Source: Lucifuga dentata (Eukaryota > Chordata > Actinopteri > Ophidiiformes > Bythitidae). From it: a stretch of 64,000 nt of DNA. The notes under the pieces are model-generated. The model was not told where the DNA came from, made no database searches, and was given only the letters and a program-made list of their open reading frames with translations. The stretch spans positions 1-64,000 of the forward strand of contig VXCM01003390.1 in NCBI GenBank assembly GCA_014773175.1. The letters run 5' to 3'. Positions 1-11,554 of this stretch are shown one piece after another. The position numbers and the translations under genes were made by a program. Position 1 is the stretch's first letter, and each line of letters starts with the position of its first letter.

Positions 1-388
1 GTGAATGGAAATGATCAGCTAAAAGGTGAATAAAGTATTTTTTCTTGCGTGAAATTGAAAGAAAAATGTCAGAATATATCACCAAAGTAACTGTTTTGTA
101 TAATAACTGTTTGCCATTGATACATAAGTGTAAATAATTTCATAATATTACTTCTCTGCACAAAGTTTAATACCCACTGTGATTAATATCATAGTAAAAC
201 AACACAACCAAACAATCCTGTAGTCTAACTTTACTTTTGTTAGCATTTATTATGAAGTTTAGTTAATTTTACAGTATTTATCGTGTTCAGCTATGCTTTT
301 TTGATTACATTTGGCTGGAACAGTTTGAGGTTGGAAGTTGGAACTTCCAACTGGGAAAATTCAACTTCCGAGGTCTGTGAATGCAGCA
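1..388 (+). mobile_element. TTA-flanked MITE, right part (copy 1 of 5)
   Basis: The window opens inside a short non-coding DNA transposon. This segment matches the right two thirds of the copies at 4931-5553 and 37039-37666, including the shared blocks AATGATCAGCTAAAAGG, a run naming TTTAATACCCACTGTG, and the closing end TTCCGAGGTCTGTGAATGCAGCA. Its right terminus is followed by TTA (389-391), matching the TTA that flanks other copies. The left end lies outside the window. There is no coding capacity. A 3-bp TTA target duplication and TGCTGCGTT termini are typical of PIF/Harbinger-type MITEs; that assignment is inferred. Confidence 0.7.
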
Positions 389-484
389 TTAGCTATGTGC
401 ATGTTAGCGCGCATGACATTCAGTAGCCTAGCTAAACAGAGCTTAGCAGAGTACATATTATAACACTGGTTTTAGAGTGTGTGT

Positions 485-520
485 GTGTGTGTGTACTCCC
501 TGCAGGGAGTACACACACAC
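485..520. repeat. 36-bp perfect palindrome with CA/TG arms
   Basis: A GT run reads into ACTCCCTGCAGGGAGT and then into an AC run, so 36 bases are perfectly self-complementary around a central CTGCAG. It sits just after the TTA-flanked MITE. It could extrude as a cruciform, or could be an assembly join of two strands at a CA microsatellite. Confidence 0.8.
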
Positions 521-1039
521 TGTGTGCTGGTGTATTCCCATTTAATTTAATTTGTTGTATTATTAACTTAATGTTATGCAAATGTAAATTAATATTATGA
601 ATAATAAATTATGTGTGTAAAACTATTATTCTTTCATTTTTTGCCAGGTTTTTTTTTTTTTTTTTTTTTTCATCTTGACTCGGTCACAAAGAAAATGCAT
701 TAAACTTTATTCCATAGGTCGGGTTCTGTTTGTGTTTGTTTTATTATCTAAGCTTGATTACTGATATCACAAACACAAATTTGCTTTTATTTAGAACATG
801 TAGGCTGCAGATGTTCTCTTTTTTTCTTTGCTATCTCATAATCTTTTAGAAATAAAGAGATCAGAAATAAAAATGAAAGACATGACCATTAAATATAAAC
901 AAATTATTAAATAAATGCAAAAGACATAATTATTAAATAAGAGCAGTTGCAACAATCTAAAGAGATAAGTGTAATTCTATTTGGAGCAGTAATGTTTGTT
1001 TTTACTTTTTCATTTGTGTACCAACATTTACTTCAGTAA

Positions 1040-1750
1040 TAATTAGCGCAAGTAAAAAAAAAAAAAAAAAAANAAAAAAAAAAAAAAAAAACAAATCCTT
1101 GGACAAAAGTTAAATGTTTATTTCATAACATAAAATAACATAACTGTACAACATAAACTCAGTCACTGCTGGTTAATGTGGCAACAGCAACAATTTAAGA
1201 CAGAAACCGCCTACACACACCATTATATTGTATATGTGTGAGTATGAGTGTCTGGCTGTGTGTGTGTAGGAAGAAACCAGCGAGAGTTTCCGTCTGTTTT
1301 CCACCATCACGCTGAGCACGTCTGAACCATGCTTCCACAGGTCACCTCTTACAGATGGCTCCCCAGCCTACGAGCCCTCCGTCTGGGGGAAGGACCCACN
1401 CCCCCCCCCCGTGCCCTGGTGCTCTGTCTTGGAGCTGCCCAGATGGTAGGCAGGGAGTTCTATCAGTGCCCATATGCAGGCATACACACACACACATCCT
1501 GAGACTGCCTCCCTCTAGTTTTCCTGCCCTACGGCCTACGGTCCAACATGTTAGGACCTCATTTTGTCCTCACCTCAACCTCTCCACCTTCTGCTGTCTC
1601 TCGTCTAGCACAGTGGGACTCCTGTCCGTCCAGGATCTGAGTTTGGCTCAGATTGCTGCTCAATCTGTTGTCGGATGGCTGTTCTGCTGCACTCAGATCA
1701 AATAAACACTGGACAAAATACTTAGCTACTGTCAAAAGGCTACAAACAGA
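1040..1750. other. Unassigned sequence with poly-A gap and poly-C gap
   Basis: A poly-A run interrupted by one N (1073) is followed by unique-looking, GC-richer sequence (about 1250-1700) that contains a poly-C run with one N (1400). A 116-codon frame at 1355-1705 crosses the N and has no recognisable domain. The stretch ends in AAATAAACACTGG, which contains an AATAAA-type hexamer, so a processed transcript remnant is conceivable but not shown. Confidence 0.35.
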
Positions 1751-1773
1751 AAAGAGAAGCAGAATTCATTATT

Positions 1774-2539
1774 CAGTCCCTCCAGGATTTCGTGGGCTTT
1801 TTTGTGATTGCTGAGGATTAAAATGCCTGATTTTGTGGCAGCTTTTCTAAAAACTTATGACACATATTGTGATGTTTTTAGGCATTTTTTGCAACAAAAT
1901 TGCAGGAGCAAATGAAAATTGCAAAACTAGTTGTGAAATTTCTGTGTGTGTGTGTGTAATTCATTAAAACTCAAAAGGCAACCGTCCCATGACAATAAAA
2001 CTGTACTTTGTTTTCTTTAACACACACACAGTTTATCCAAAGAAAGAAGCACAGCTCTATCACTTCATCATTATACTACACTAACGGTGACGTTACTACT
2101 AATTATTAATATTTAATTTAACTTACCTTGATTCTTTCAGCACTTGCAACAGATCTGGAAGCAACAGCCTCCGTCGCGGTGATTTGTCTTGTCTGTCGTG
2201 CGTTTCAGCCGTGCTTTCAGTCAACAGCTTTCGTTTGTGTTCCACCACAACATGCTCATGATTTTTATAGGTAAGTGTGAGACATTCGTGTCGCACGTCT
2301 GAGTTTTCAAAACAAGGAAGTGAGTTTGGTGACACTGCTCGAGGGACAGCTGTGATTGGTCAAATTTGCGGAAAAGTTGCAGTGATTGAACAAAATTGCA
2401 AGGTCGNAGGGACAGCTGTGATTGGTCAAATTTGCGGAAAAGTTGCAGTGATTGAACAAAATTGCAAGGTCGCGCAGAATTCACGGTGATTGGTTGAATT
2501 TGCGTTAATAGTTACGATCATGACTTCCTGGAGGGACTG
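1774..2539. mobile_element. hAT-like non-autonomous DNA transposon, CAGTCCCTCCAGGA ends
   Basis: The element starts CAGTCCCTCCAGGA and ends TCCTGGAGGGACTG, a perfect 14-bp terminal inverted repeat. The same six bases, ATTATT, lie immediately outside both ends (1768-1773 and 2540-2545), so the insertion boundaries are well supported, although hAT elements usually make an 8-bp duplication. A minus-strand frame at 2123-2335 is rich in basic residues and runs into a GTAAGT donor-like site, so it may be a remnant of a transposase exon; no domain could be named. A 65-bp block (2342-2406) is repeated after a single N at 2407 and is treated as an assembly overlap. Confidence 0.7.
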
Positions 2540-2573
2540 ATTATTTGATTATTTAGCTTAGCATAATACATTA

Positions 2574-3039
2574 CAGGCAGTCCCCGACTTTCGAACAACC
2601 AACTTATGAACAACCCATACTTATGAACCGACCGCCATAAAGCCTATTAAATTTTGAGTTACATACAATGATTTGTAATAATGACCAGCGCACTACTTTG
2701 ACACACGTCATAACATTGCGCATCGTCAGCAGTGCAGCTATTTTAAGTCGGATCATGCTCGCTGTAAACACCATGTTGTGTGTTGTTCGTGTTTTGCCTT
2801 TTTTTCTTTTTTGTAACCTTTGTAACCATGCCTCCAAAGCNGTGTTGTTCGTGTTTTGCCTTTTTTTCTTTTTTGTAACCTTTGTAACCATGCCTCCAAA
2901 GCGTAAATCTGGTTTCCTGTGCATAGAAAGGTAAAATATACGCTGATATGCACCTTACATAACCGTTCCGACTTACGTACAAATCCGACTTACGAACAGC
3001 CGTGGGAAGGGAACTCGTTCGTAACCTGGGGACTGCCTG
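2574..3039 (+). mobile_element. Tigger/pogo-like MITE, copy 1, retaining a start-codon region
   Basis: The ends are CAGGCAGTCCCCGA and GGGGACTGCCTG with TA on both sides, the pattern of TcMar/Tigger-type elements. Internally, ATG at 2890-2892 opens MPPKRKS and stops after 14 codons, beyond which the sequence joins the 3' part shared with the copies at 27257 and 41527. The short basic start resembles the N-termini of CENP-B/pogo-type transposases, so this copy may be an internally deleted derivative keeping the 5' leader and first codons. A 61-bp block is repeated across the N at 2841 (assembly overlap). Confidence 0.65.
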
Positions 3040-3049
3040 TATTTGCATT

Positions 3050-4920
3050 AAAGGCCAAGAAATGATGGTCGGAGTGCTTATTTTATCATTTTATCCACGG
3101 CTGCACATATTTATTTTTAGTCCTCTACTAAAATGAGTACCAATAGATTGAGGTTGGGACATTTCTCAGTTGGGGGCCTTTGCAGTTATAACATCCAGAT
3201 TTCATGGCACATTGAATTGATTTCAACAGAATCGCACCCAGGGGAGACAGACACCAAGTCTCTCTCTCTCTTTTTCTCTCCCACCTCAGTTTGCATTTAT
3301 GAGATCAGATATGTGTATTTCTCATTTGATAGCGCGCATGCATACCTGCACAACACTTATGCAACCCTGATTATATCCACACCCTTTCTCTCTTCTTGCT
3401 CCAGATCCACATCCTCTTCCTCTCTCGCAGCCTCTTGATGCTGTTGCCCAAAAGCTAACCATCCTTGAGGCACAAAAACATCTCTTCAGAGTGATTTGTT
3501 GCTTTTGTGAGAAAGAGAAAACTAGGAGAAATATTGAATGCTTCAGCAACGCTCGACATTGAGCCAACTTCATCTGCAGAACGCTGTGTTGTTATTTGAC
3601 TTAAAGCTCACAGGTATGAGATGTGATGTTTTGTCTCAAAGATTCTAAGCACTGATTCATATCTGCCCCCTCTCTTCAAAAAGACATTCGCATCTCCTAT
3701 CTTGATTCCTTCCTATCTATCTGTTTGCTCTTGTACTTCCCACTCTTACCCAGCTATGAAAGCAGTTCACCATGAATAGTTTAGCTTGATCTGGGTTGCT
3801 AGTTCTGACATCAATAATGTCACTGTGTGGAAGTAAAAGAGCTCTGAAGGGTCTTTGAAAGGTTGAAGCTCCTCGTGTCATTAGAGGGAATCTGCAAGGT
3901 TAGCTCGGCTTCAAAGAATACCTCGCTTACCCAGCAACTAATTAATAATTCACCAAGGCAAACAAACATTGATCTTTGAGTATACATTAAAGCAGAGTAC
4001 ACGTGCACGTGGGCATGCTCTATGCTGATGTCATAAGCAAGTACACACATGCACACTTTTTGTACACAGATATAGTAAGCATGGAGTGCTAAAATATCAC
4101 CTGCTATTTACCTGCAGAAAGTGATTACATTCTTGTATTATTTTGCCATAGTGCACTGGTTTGAACACAATCCACACACACATACTCCCACACACACACA
4201 GTGCACACTTCCTCTTGCCCTTTTCGACAGCCACCACAAAGGTGCCTTCCAATGCAAATCAATTAAATGACTCTCATGAGAGCTGCAACATTTGCAGTAA
4301 GTGGCCTTCTCCACCTGGCAGCGAGGCAATGACAATGCGCCCCATCAACTCAGCAACTTCCTGTTTGTTTTCTTCCAAACATGGCTAAAAGTTACATAAA
4401 TAGAATGGTTATGGGGAGATTTTATTTAGAAATCCACATGGCAACTTGTTTTGTTTTAATGAAAGAATCCAAACTTTGGCTCAGAATGCAAGTGGTTTAC
4501 TCAGATAAAGACTGTATGCTGCAGCCTAAGTCCACATTTCACCCAGTGGAATGGCAATTAAAATGGGCCATCAGAAAAGAACAAAGGAATGATCGTAGCT
4601 TAATGAAATCATGCCAATCTTAGAAGGCTACAGCATCTAGAAGAAGACATTGGACTAGCTGGGGGTTCTGCAAACTGAAAATGGTAAATTGGCAAATGCA
4701 AAGTCTAAAAACAAGCTAAAAACAAGGCTAATATCAAAGACAGCTAGGATTAATGGTGTGGTGACCCATTTTCCTTCTTTCTTCATTTATTTTATAGCAT
4801 TGGATTGTTCGTGAGTTGGGTTTAGCCCGTCGTGAGACAGGTCTATTTGACCCTGTTGATAACTTTATAACACAGAGATGAGCAATTTTATTCTTAAAGT
4901 GGGAAAATGTAGAATATTGT
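3050..4920. other. Unassigned non-coding sequence
   Basis: Nothing recognisable as a gene or a complete repeat was seen. Open frames here (for example 3133-3438 and 4381-4623) are short, without domains or splice context. Minor CA runs occur near 4172-4202. Confidence 0.5.
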
Positions 4921-4930
4921 GTGTTACTTA

Positions 4931-5553
4931 TGCTACGTTTGACAGATCTCGGAACTCAGATTTTTCCGAAAAATGTGTTGGAATGGCACTTAAAGTCGGA
5001 GCTCCGGCTGGGAAACTCAGACCAAAATTATCTACCCTGACTTACCGAGTATGACGTCACTCAACATGGCAGCNGGAAACTCAGACCAAAATTATCTACC
5101 CTGACTTACCGAGTATGACGTCACTCAACATGGCAGCGCCATGGAAGCAAGCTTTGTGTATAGAAATGATCAGCTAAAAGGCAAATAAAGTATTTTTTCT
5201 TGCCTGAAATTGAAAGAAAAAGGTCAGAATATATCGCCAAGTTAGCTATCTATTTTGTATAATAACTGTTTGCCATTGATATGTGTAAATTTCATAATAT
5301 TACTTCTCTGCACAAAGTTTAATACCCACTGTGATTAATATCTTAATATCATTAATATCAAAACAACACAACCAAACAGTCCTGTAGTCTAACTTTACTT
5401 TAGTTAGCATTTATTACGAAGTTTAATTAATTTTACAGTATTTATTGGGGTTCAACTATGCTTTTTTGATTACATTTGGCTGGAATGGTTTGAGGTTGGA
5501 AGTTGGAACTTCAACTGGGAAAAATTCGACTTCCGAGGTCTGTGAACGCAGCA
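4931..5553 (+). mobile_element. TTA-flanked MITE, full copy (copy 2 of 5)
   Basis: Complete element with ends TGCTACGTTTGACAGA and TCTGTGAACGCAGCA, flanked by TTA at 4928-4930 and 5554-5556. The left arm carries ATGACGTCACTCAACATGG, which includes a perfect TGACGTCA (CRE/ATF consensus). A 63-bp block (5011-5073) is repeated after the N at 5074 and is probably an assembly overlap, so the second CRE at 5116-5123 may not be real. There is no coding capacity; a PIF/Harbinger-type origin is inferred from the 3-bp target duplication. Confidence 0.75.
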
Positions 5554-5761
5554 TTAGACTCCTTGGATGCAGCCCTCAAGGATGCATAACTAGACAGGAT
5601 GGCTGCAGGAGAACTCTGTCAGCTGCTGTGGCTTAGGTTTTATGTTGCATGCTGAGAGCCTGAGCCGTTTTTGCTGATGTAGGCCTGATCCTCTGGACGC
5701 ATCATCGCACTTAAGGATGTTTCCCGGAAACAAAACCTGATATGCGGCAATTGATTCCCTA

Positions 5762-5945
5762 GGTTCTCAATTCTGGTCCTCTGGATCCACAATTCTCCCT
5801 GCTCTACACCTCTCCACTTCTGATTAGCTAGATCAGTTGTGTTCAGACAAAGAGGTGGTGCTTCCTAGATCCTGATTGGCTAAACACACCTGAATTAGCA
5901 AACCACATATGGGTAGAACAGAGGGAGATAGAATTTGTGGTTAGG
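5762..5945. mobile_element. hAT-type palindromic MITE, GGTTCTCAA end
   Basis: The sequence GGTTCTCAATTCTGGTCCTC followed by CTCCCTGCTCTACACC and, further on, ATTGGCTAAACACACCTGAA resembles the widespread fish hAT MITEs whose ends read CAGTGGTTCTCAA and whose two arms are near-inverted copies around CCCTGCTC/ACACACCTGA. The outer bases are worn and no target duplication is clear. Confidence 0.5.
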
Positions 5946-7540
5946 ATATGTTTTATTCATCTGTTTTAAGTTTGACCATCTAAGATTTTCTTTCCTCTGG
6001 CCTCTAACGTTCTCCCTTATAAAACACTCTGAACATTCACATCTGCTTTTCTCAAGAAAACCATTACAGTTGTTTCATATAATCTCATTTTACCATTAAA
6101 CACCCATTTTTTTCACAATTTCTTCTGTTCACTTTTGATGATACCAATCAGACTGCATCGTGTTGCAGACAAATAGACTGAGCAGTACACGATGAGGTCC
6201 ATTTCAGTGGGACATTGGCCTTCTCGGGCCCTGAGGCGCTGAATTTTATGCCTCTATATACTCCTGAGCTCTTCAAAAGGCTGCTGCTTTCCTCGCGTTG
6301 CAGCATCCTCTCTTGTTAAGTAGTCGTGTGCTGACTCATCTCCTTGCCTTGGCCTTTTTTTTTGCCCTCATCTTCTCCAACACTCGCAGCCTGGATTTTC
6401 TCATCTCAGCTTTTAAGGCCCTTGTCATCGCCATGTCCGTGTTCTTGACTCTAGTTAGTGGACATTATTGCATTACAGCCTTGATACAAAATGATTATGA
6501 GTAGTTATGAATCCTTAAATGACGGATGATTGAAGCAGCGAGCAGCATTTCTTGCTCTTACTTAGAGGCTTGCCATGAGTTTAAAGTATGACGGAGCTGA
6601 AAATGTACAAGTTAATTGTGCAGAAACATGAATAAGCTTGGTGCCCCTCCCTCCGTAACCCCTCCCCTCTCTGATCACACTCGTAACTGCACAATCGCTT
6701 TAGCGCAAGCATGCATCGACATTAATGACAGCAGCCAGCCTAACAATGTCTTTTCTTAGATATATCAGCCTTGTTTTAGTGCTGCCTCTGCCTCACTGAG
6801 GAGCTAATGAACGCCGTTAGCCTTCCAGTTTGCATCATGTTGGTGTCTCTTTCTGTTTGGGGCTGTTGAGGTTGACTGCATTTGAATCGGTCTAATTATC
6901 CTCTGGTCGATTTTGGGGTTGGGTCGGACTGTCCTTGGGTCTGTTTTTAGAAAATTAATTTATGCAGGTTTGGGCTCAGATAGGTTTTCTACTGGTCTAT
7001 TTTGGGTCAGGTCCAAAATTTTGGACACATGAGGACGTCTACATCAGGTTACAGTGCTCACAGCGACAGCAGGAAAAACAGTGTTAGCTGCTGCATGTTG
7101 GCTGGCAAAACTTTGTTGTAAAGTAAGGCTACATTTGGGATTTGGATTTTAAAGTTAGACCTTATTTAGCTTTAATTAGCTTTGTATAGCACCATTTGAT
7201 TAACTTTTTTGTTTTTTAGAGTTTTTACAGGAAGCCTGTTAACTACAGTTCTTGCAGAATATTTAATATTGAATTTGATGAATGTTTTAAGAATAGGTAC
7301 CCACATGTTTGGTTCCCTGAGTCGATTTGAAGTGAGAGTTAATGGGTAGAGACAATGACCCACTGTAGGATTTATGGTAAAAGAGAGAGACCATCAGAGA
7401 GGAAGAGGAGAAAAATGATGTGAATGATGACAGACATCAAGAGACGTGGAGAGAAAGAATGTGACTGATAGCTGTGACAGCTGGAAGCTGATGGTCGAGG
7501 TGCGACATGCTAGCAGTCAGCTGTCACTCAGTCACAATGC
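5946..7540. other. Unassigned non-coding sequence
   Basis: No gene was recognised. A GGGTTGGGTCGGACTG / TTTTGGGTCAGGTCC stretch at about 6908-7010 resembles a worn fish DNA-transposon end, but no matching partner end was found. The frame at 6298-6504 is short and domainless. Confidence 0.4.
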
Positions 7541-7547
7541 CGACCCG

Positions 7548-7549
<2 letters not shown>

Positions 7550-7579
<30 letters not shown>

Positions 7580-7614
7580 NCAGTCAGCTGTCACTCAGTC
7601 ACAATGCCGACCCG

Positions 7615-7643
<29 letters not shown>
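7550..7643. repeat. (AC)n microsatellite duplicated across an N
   Basis: Two AC runs separated by a repeated block beginning CAGTCAGCTGTCACTCAG and one N at 7580. The repeated block and single N match the assembly-overlap pattern seen elsewhere in the window, so only one AC run may be real. Confidence 0.7.
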
Positions 7644-7645
<2 letters not shown>

Positions 7646-7954
7646 TCATCACATTATCTGTTGCTTATTATCTGTAGCACCAGGTAAATGCCATATTTAT
7701 GCCTTGCATTCATAGTAGCATCTTTAGCATCTTTTTAGTAACATTTTCTGTTCATAATATGCCAAAACACAATAATGCCTTTGTGTTGGTAAACAACAAC
7801 AAAACATCGTGCTTCTCAGACATCATGTAGAAAACGGTACAGCTCGCCAGGGGCGGATCTAGGGTTAGTGGAGATCCAGGTTTTAGCCCAGATCTCCACT
7901 TGAAAATCTAGGCATGAGGTAGCTTTGGCTATCTACCAAAGTAAATAGCTTTAG

Positions 7955-8734
7955 AACATGTCAAACTCAAGACCCGCGGGCCGGAGTGGCCCGCAAGATA
8001 ATATCTAATTTCCATAATAACTGGCCCACCGGTATAGTGCACATTTACGGATACTACAAATCCCAGAATGCACTGCAACAGCCGGCGCGTCAATCAACAC
8101 ATGAAGCACCAGCTCCCCTCCTGTCCATGCCCATCCAGTCATTTTTAATGAACTTTAAGCTAGCCTGCAGAAGAAACGGCCAAAGAAAGATGGATCTGAA
8201 AACAGGCTTTCAGCACAGGTGGAGTTAGAGAAGCTGTTTGCTGTCGTTAGGGATAAACCTGTTAGCCTCGTTAGCAGAGCTGATGTGGCCGTAATTAAAG
8301 AATATAAGAAGGCGTGATCACATTTAAAATACTGTATTTTCATTTTGCTTGTTGAAGTTGTTAATGAAAAACAAAGAGTGATTTTAGATTTCCCTTGAGA
8401 AAAATCAGTTTTCTGGCTATTTCCTGTGATAAAACTTTTTCATAGGAAATGAGTCACTGCTGATAGAGAGGAAGACATTAAAAAAAAGTTATTTATTTTG
8501 AATATGAGCTCTCATCTGTCTGTTTATTCATACCTCTGGTTTGTTCTGAATTCTATAGATGTCTTGGGAGCAGTGGTTAAAGTGAAGTTCATATGATATG
8601 AATAATTTGTCATAACCCCTGATGAAAACGAGGCCAATATAAATCTGTTTTCTATAAAGGTTGACCCTGTTTGACCCTCGACTTGGACCCAGTTTTTAAT
8701 TTTGGCCCCTCTGTGATTGAGTTTGACACCCCTG
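7955..8734 (+). mobile_element. hAT non-autonomous element, TGTCAAACTCAA ends
   Basis: The left end reads TGTCAAACTCAAGACCCGC with GGGCCGG behind it; the right end reads TTGAGTTTGACACCCCTG. This is the familiar hAT terminal pattern (canonical CAGGGGTGTCAAACTC), though the left six bases are worn. The interior carries a broken transposase N-terminus. No convincing 8-bp target duplication can be read. Confidence 0.65.
8191..8317 (+). pseudogene. Decayed hAT transposase BED-finger fragment
   Basis: A first frame reads MDLKTGFQHRW and then stops. One base over, the frame continues ELEKLF and DKPVSLVSRADVAVIKEYKK before a stop at 8315-8317. This follows the layout of BED-type fingers at the start of hAT transposases, where the corresponding stretch has the form KPVCLxC followed by VAVxKExN. 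Here both cysteines read as serine and the distal histidines are missing, so it cannot fold as a zinc finger and is dead. The match is from memory of the family pattern, not a search. Confidence 0.55.
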
Positions 8735-9297
8735 ATTTAGTAGATAGCCAAAGCTATTTTATATCTACCAAAGCTAAATATAAATTTTGAGAAATATATG
8801 AAATTAAAAATATTTTTAAAGAAAAATCTTTACAACAATCCAAACAGTGGAGCTCTGTGGTTAGGTCCATTCCGTCCACAAATTTGGTCCAACCAATCCG
8901 TTCACACCACTGTGGTTCCGCCTTGGCGATGAATTTGGGTAATTCCAAAAATGCTACAGAAAATTCAAAACGTTATTACAAAAAAGATTCAGGGCTTTGT
9001 GGGAAAACATCCAGGGCTTAAGCCCCATAAGGCCACCCCTACCGCTGCCCCGTTACCCTGCCTGCACATTAAACTTCAGTCGCCTCTTGATCTCCATGAT
9101 CACATTGACTGTTTTCCAATGTCGCAAGCTCACAATACAGATGTTAGCATTCACATCTTTTCCTGTTACTGTGTCAGACTACACAAGCATAAAAGGACTG
9201 GAATGTTCCTCACTTTTCTTTGTGTTGTAGGTGTGTTATCCATATGTCTATGTGGGTTTATTAGGTTTCCTCCACAGGCATCTGGAAACTAAATCGT

Positions 9298-9392
9298 CCT
9301 GTCCTCTCACCTGGTGAATGCAGGGATAGGCTGCAGCCCTCCATGACCTGTATAAGATAAGCTGGCATTGAAAATGGATGGACGGATGGAGT
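9298..9392 (+). mobile_element. SINE/LINE 3' tail fragment, GGATGGA-ended
   Basis: TCTCACCTGGTGAATGCAGG, GATAGGCTGCAGCCC, and the ending AAAATGGATGGACGGATGGA match the 3' module also present at the end of the SINE at 30441-30828 and at 24125-24230. The tRNA-like head is absent, so it is a 5'-truncated copy. Confidence 0.7.
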
Positions 9393-9399
9393 TTATGGA

Positions 9400-11520
9400 T
9401 CAAATCAATTTTTTCTGCTTGTGAAGTACAAGAAACAGAAATACAGATCAATGGTGGCATCTCTGTTGCGTGATTGGCTATATCAGCGTTCAAAGGAAGC
9501 GATCTCAGAGAGTGTTGGAGGATACCGAACGTTGGCTTCTTAGCATTGCTGATATACTCTGCACGTCTGTGTGTGTGTGTGAAGAAGTACATCATTGTTG
9601 TTCAAAACCGCCGTCTTTCTCTTTGACAGTAAAATGCAACATGGGCGTTTTCAGAATTATCCGCTCTGAAGAGAGTTTTTGCTTCTTTTTTTTTTTTTTT
9701 TTTTTAGCTCAATGTCAATGGAAGGATAAGGCAAGGAGAAAAAGATGCATTTTCAAATATAGCTGGTTTAAGTGTAGATATGGTCCAAACTCAAAAAACC
9801 TCTCCATCTCTCTCCACCTTCTCCCAATGTGCTTTCAACCTTCTCGGGCCTGTAGCCAATTACAGAGGCTCAGCTTCTTCTTTGTGATGGTACAACAGCA
9901 GCCTCTCATCTATAATCAATGGCAGCACTTACACCAATTAGCCGAGCCTAAGGAGAAGGCTGGGGCTGAGGAGAACGTGATCAGACACCAATGAGGGCTC
10001 TGACGGCCATTAATGTTTGGACGCTCACCACACCAACAGCAAAAAAAAAAAAAAAAAAANAAAAAAAAAAAAAAAAAATGTAAATCTGGAATTTCATCAT
10101 CTTAGAGTGATTGTGAGAGATTAATTTCCATTTCTATTAGCTGTTTATCAGCTCTAATCTGACACTTGCGCCCAGAATAGTCCAAAGGCAAGACGTGATG
10201 ATGTAAATAGGATTAGTCAGATACAAATCTCTGTTTGCTCAATCACAGTTACAAAAAGTTATTCCCATGGGAATGCACAAGAGAGGCAGGGAGCTTATTT
10301 TTGGCAGGAAAAAAGGTGCATGAATGGAGCGAAATTCTCATCCCTGTGAAATCCTGCTGTGTGTGTGTAGTGTGTATTTCAGTGTGTGTGTGTGGTTCTG
10401 TCAGAATTCTTCTCCATCTCAGTAAACCTCTGTAATTACATCCCAACAGAGGGAGGAATTAAACCCAGTTTCATCTATTGGGATGATGAATATGACAGCA
10501 TACAGTTATATAGACTTCATATCTGCAGACAAATACACATAAATCTCCGCCTGTGATGGTGCTGCTCTGAAGGCTGTGTAATTAAACATTGTTATATGAG
10601 AAAGTGAATTAATCTATAGTCTGTGAATGTGCCATCAGGATGCGCTTGATGGCAGGCTGTGCTGGAGAGAGGAAGATTTAGCTGACGAGGCTGGTCGTAT
10701 GAAACCCGGGAGACTCGGGCAATGCAATATAATTTGCAAGTTACTGAAATAAAAGTACATTGTTCTTTTCTCAGGGATGAGTGTCATATTGATGGAATAA
10801 AGCAACAAAGAATGAAGAAAAGAAACTGCAACAATCATGGTTGCAGACGTTCAGAGTCTCTGACAAAAAGCTAAAATGACATTGTTCTGTTTAACAGGCT
10901 TTTTAGCACATGAATCCCCGTATTTTTGTGTGCTAAAAGGATAATGTGCATAGACTTTATTACCAACAGTGGGGCTAAAAGCTAAAATGTTAATACAGAT
11001 ATGCTTCATGTTATAATAATTCTCAAACCATGTTTATATATACACAATATATCCAATTTATTTATTTTTTTTGTGCTGCAATTAAGGCAAAAATGTGATT
11101 AAGGTGTTGGATGGAATTAATAGGATTTCATGGTTTGCTGAAAATACATGATGGATTGACTAATCGGAGTATAAGGAAAGCTGCCAGGTGAGGAAATGCA
11201 TTTGGAGGTGTAGAGAGAGAGAGAGAGAGGCTCTGCAGGGTTTTTTCCTGTAGCTCTGCATTCCAGGCCTTCATCTCACAGCCTGGCATGAATCAGACTT
11301 GATCTCGTTCAGTCTGACGCTTTACTATCTCATGCAATGACAGTGAACTTATAATTTCTCCAATCGTAAGAGCTTTTTTTTTTTAACCACAATTATAACA
11401 TTAAGATGCCTGAAAAATCAAATTAAAATTGCATAATCATCTGTTACTCAGAGTAAACTTATTTCAATTTATGCTGATTATAAAGTAATTATGTGTTATG
11501 TGTGGAAAAAATCTATTTAT
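9400..11520. other. Unassigned non-coding sequence; possible conserved segments
   Basis: The longest frame (174 codons, 9470-9994) runs through a poly-T tract and a GT repeat and has no domain, so it is not called. The stretch 9880-10020 and the stretch 10545-10680 are non-repetitive and contain homeodomain-type motifs (CAATTAG, CATTAATG, TAATTAAA), the appearance of vertebrate conserved non-coding DNA, but conservation cannot be judged from one sequence. A poly-A run with one N lies at 10041-10078. Confidence 0.35.
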
Positions 11521-11554
11521 TGCCTTAATCTACGGAGCCTCTTAGCGGTCATAT

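Larger units (their letters stand above)
7848..9060. mobile_element. Outer DNA element interrupted by a hAT insertion (nested)
   Basis: The left edge reads CAGGGGCGGATCTAGGG and leads to GGTTTTAGCCC; the right edge has GGGCTTAAGCCCC and CACCCCTACCGCTGCCCC, an imperfect inverted match to the left. Between them, the inverted halves GTAGCTTTGGCTATCTAC (about 7919-7936) and its complement (about 8742-8758) lie just outside the hAT element, as expected if that element landed near the centre of a palindromic host element. The right edge is worn and approximate. Confidence 0.45.

Noticed and set aside
2123..2335. Host exon with GTAAGT donor on the minus strand
   Set aside because: It lies fully inside a hAT-like element with clear ends, so at most it is a transposase remnant.
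2668..2934. 88-codon plus-strand and 101-106-codon minus-strand frames
   Set aside because: They cross the N at 2841 and lie inside the Tigger-like MITE; frame length is inflated by the repeated 61-bp block.
5052..5123. Paired CRE sites 64 bp apart
   Set aside because: The second site lies in the exact 63-bp repeat across N at 5074, probably an assembly artefact.
9470..9994. 174-codon plus-strand frame
   Set aside because: Runs through a poly-T tract (a Phe run) and a GT repeat; no domain and no splice or promoter context.
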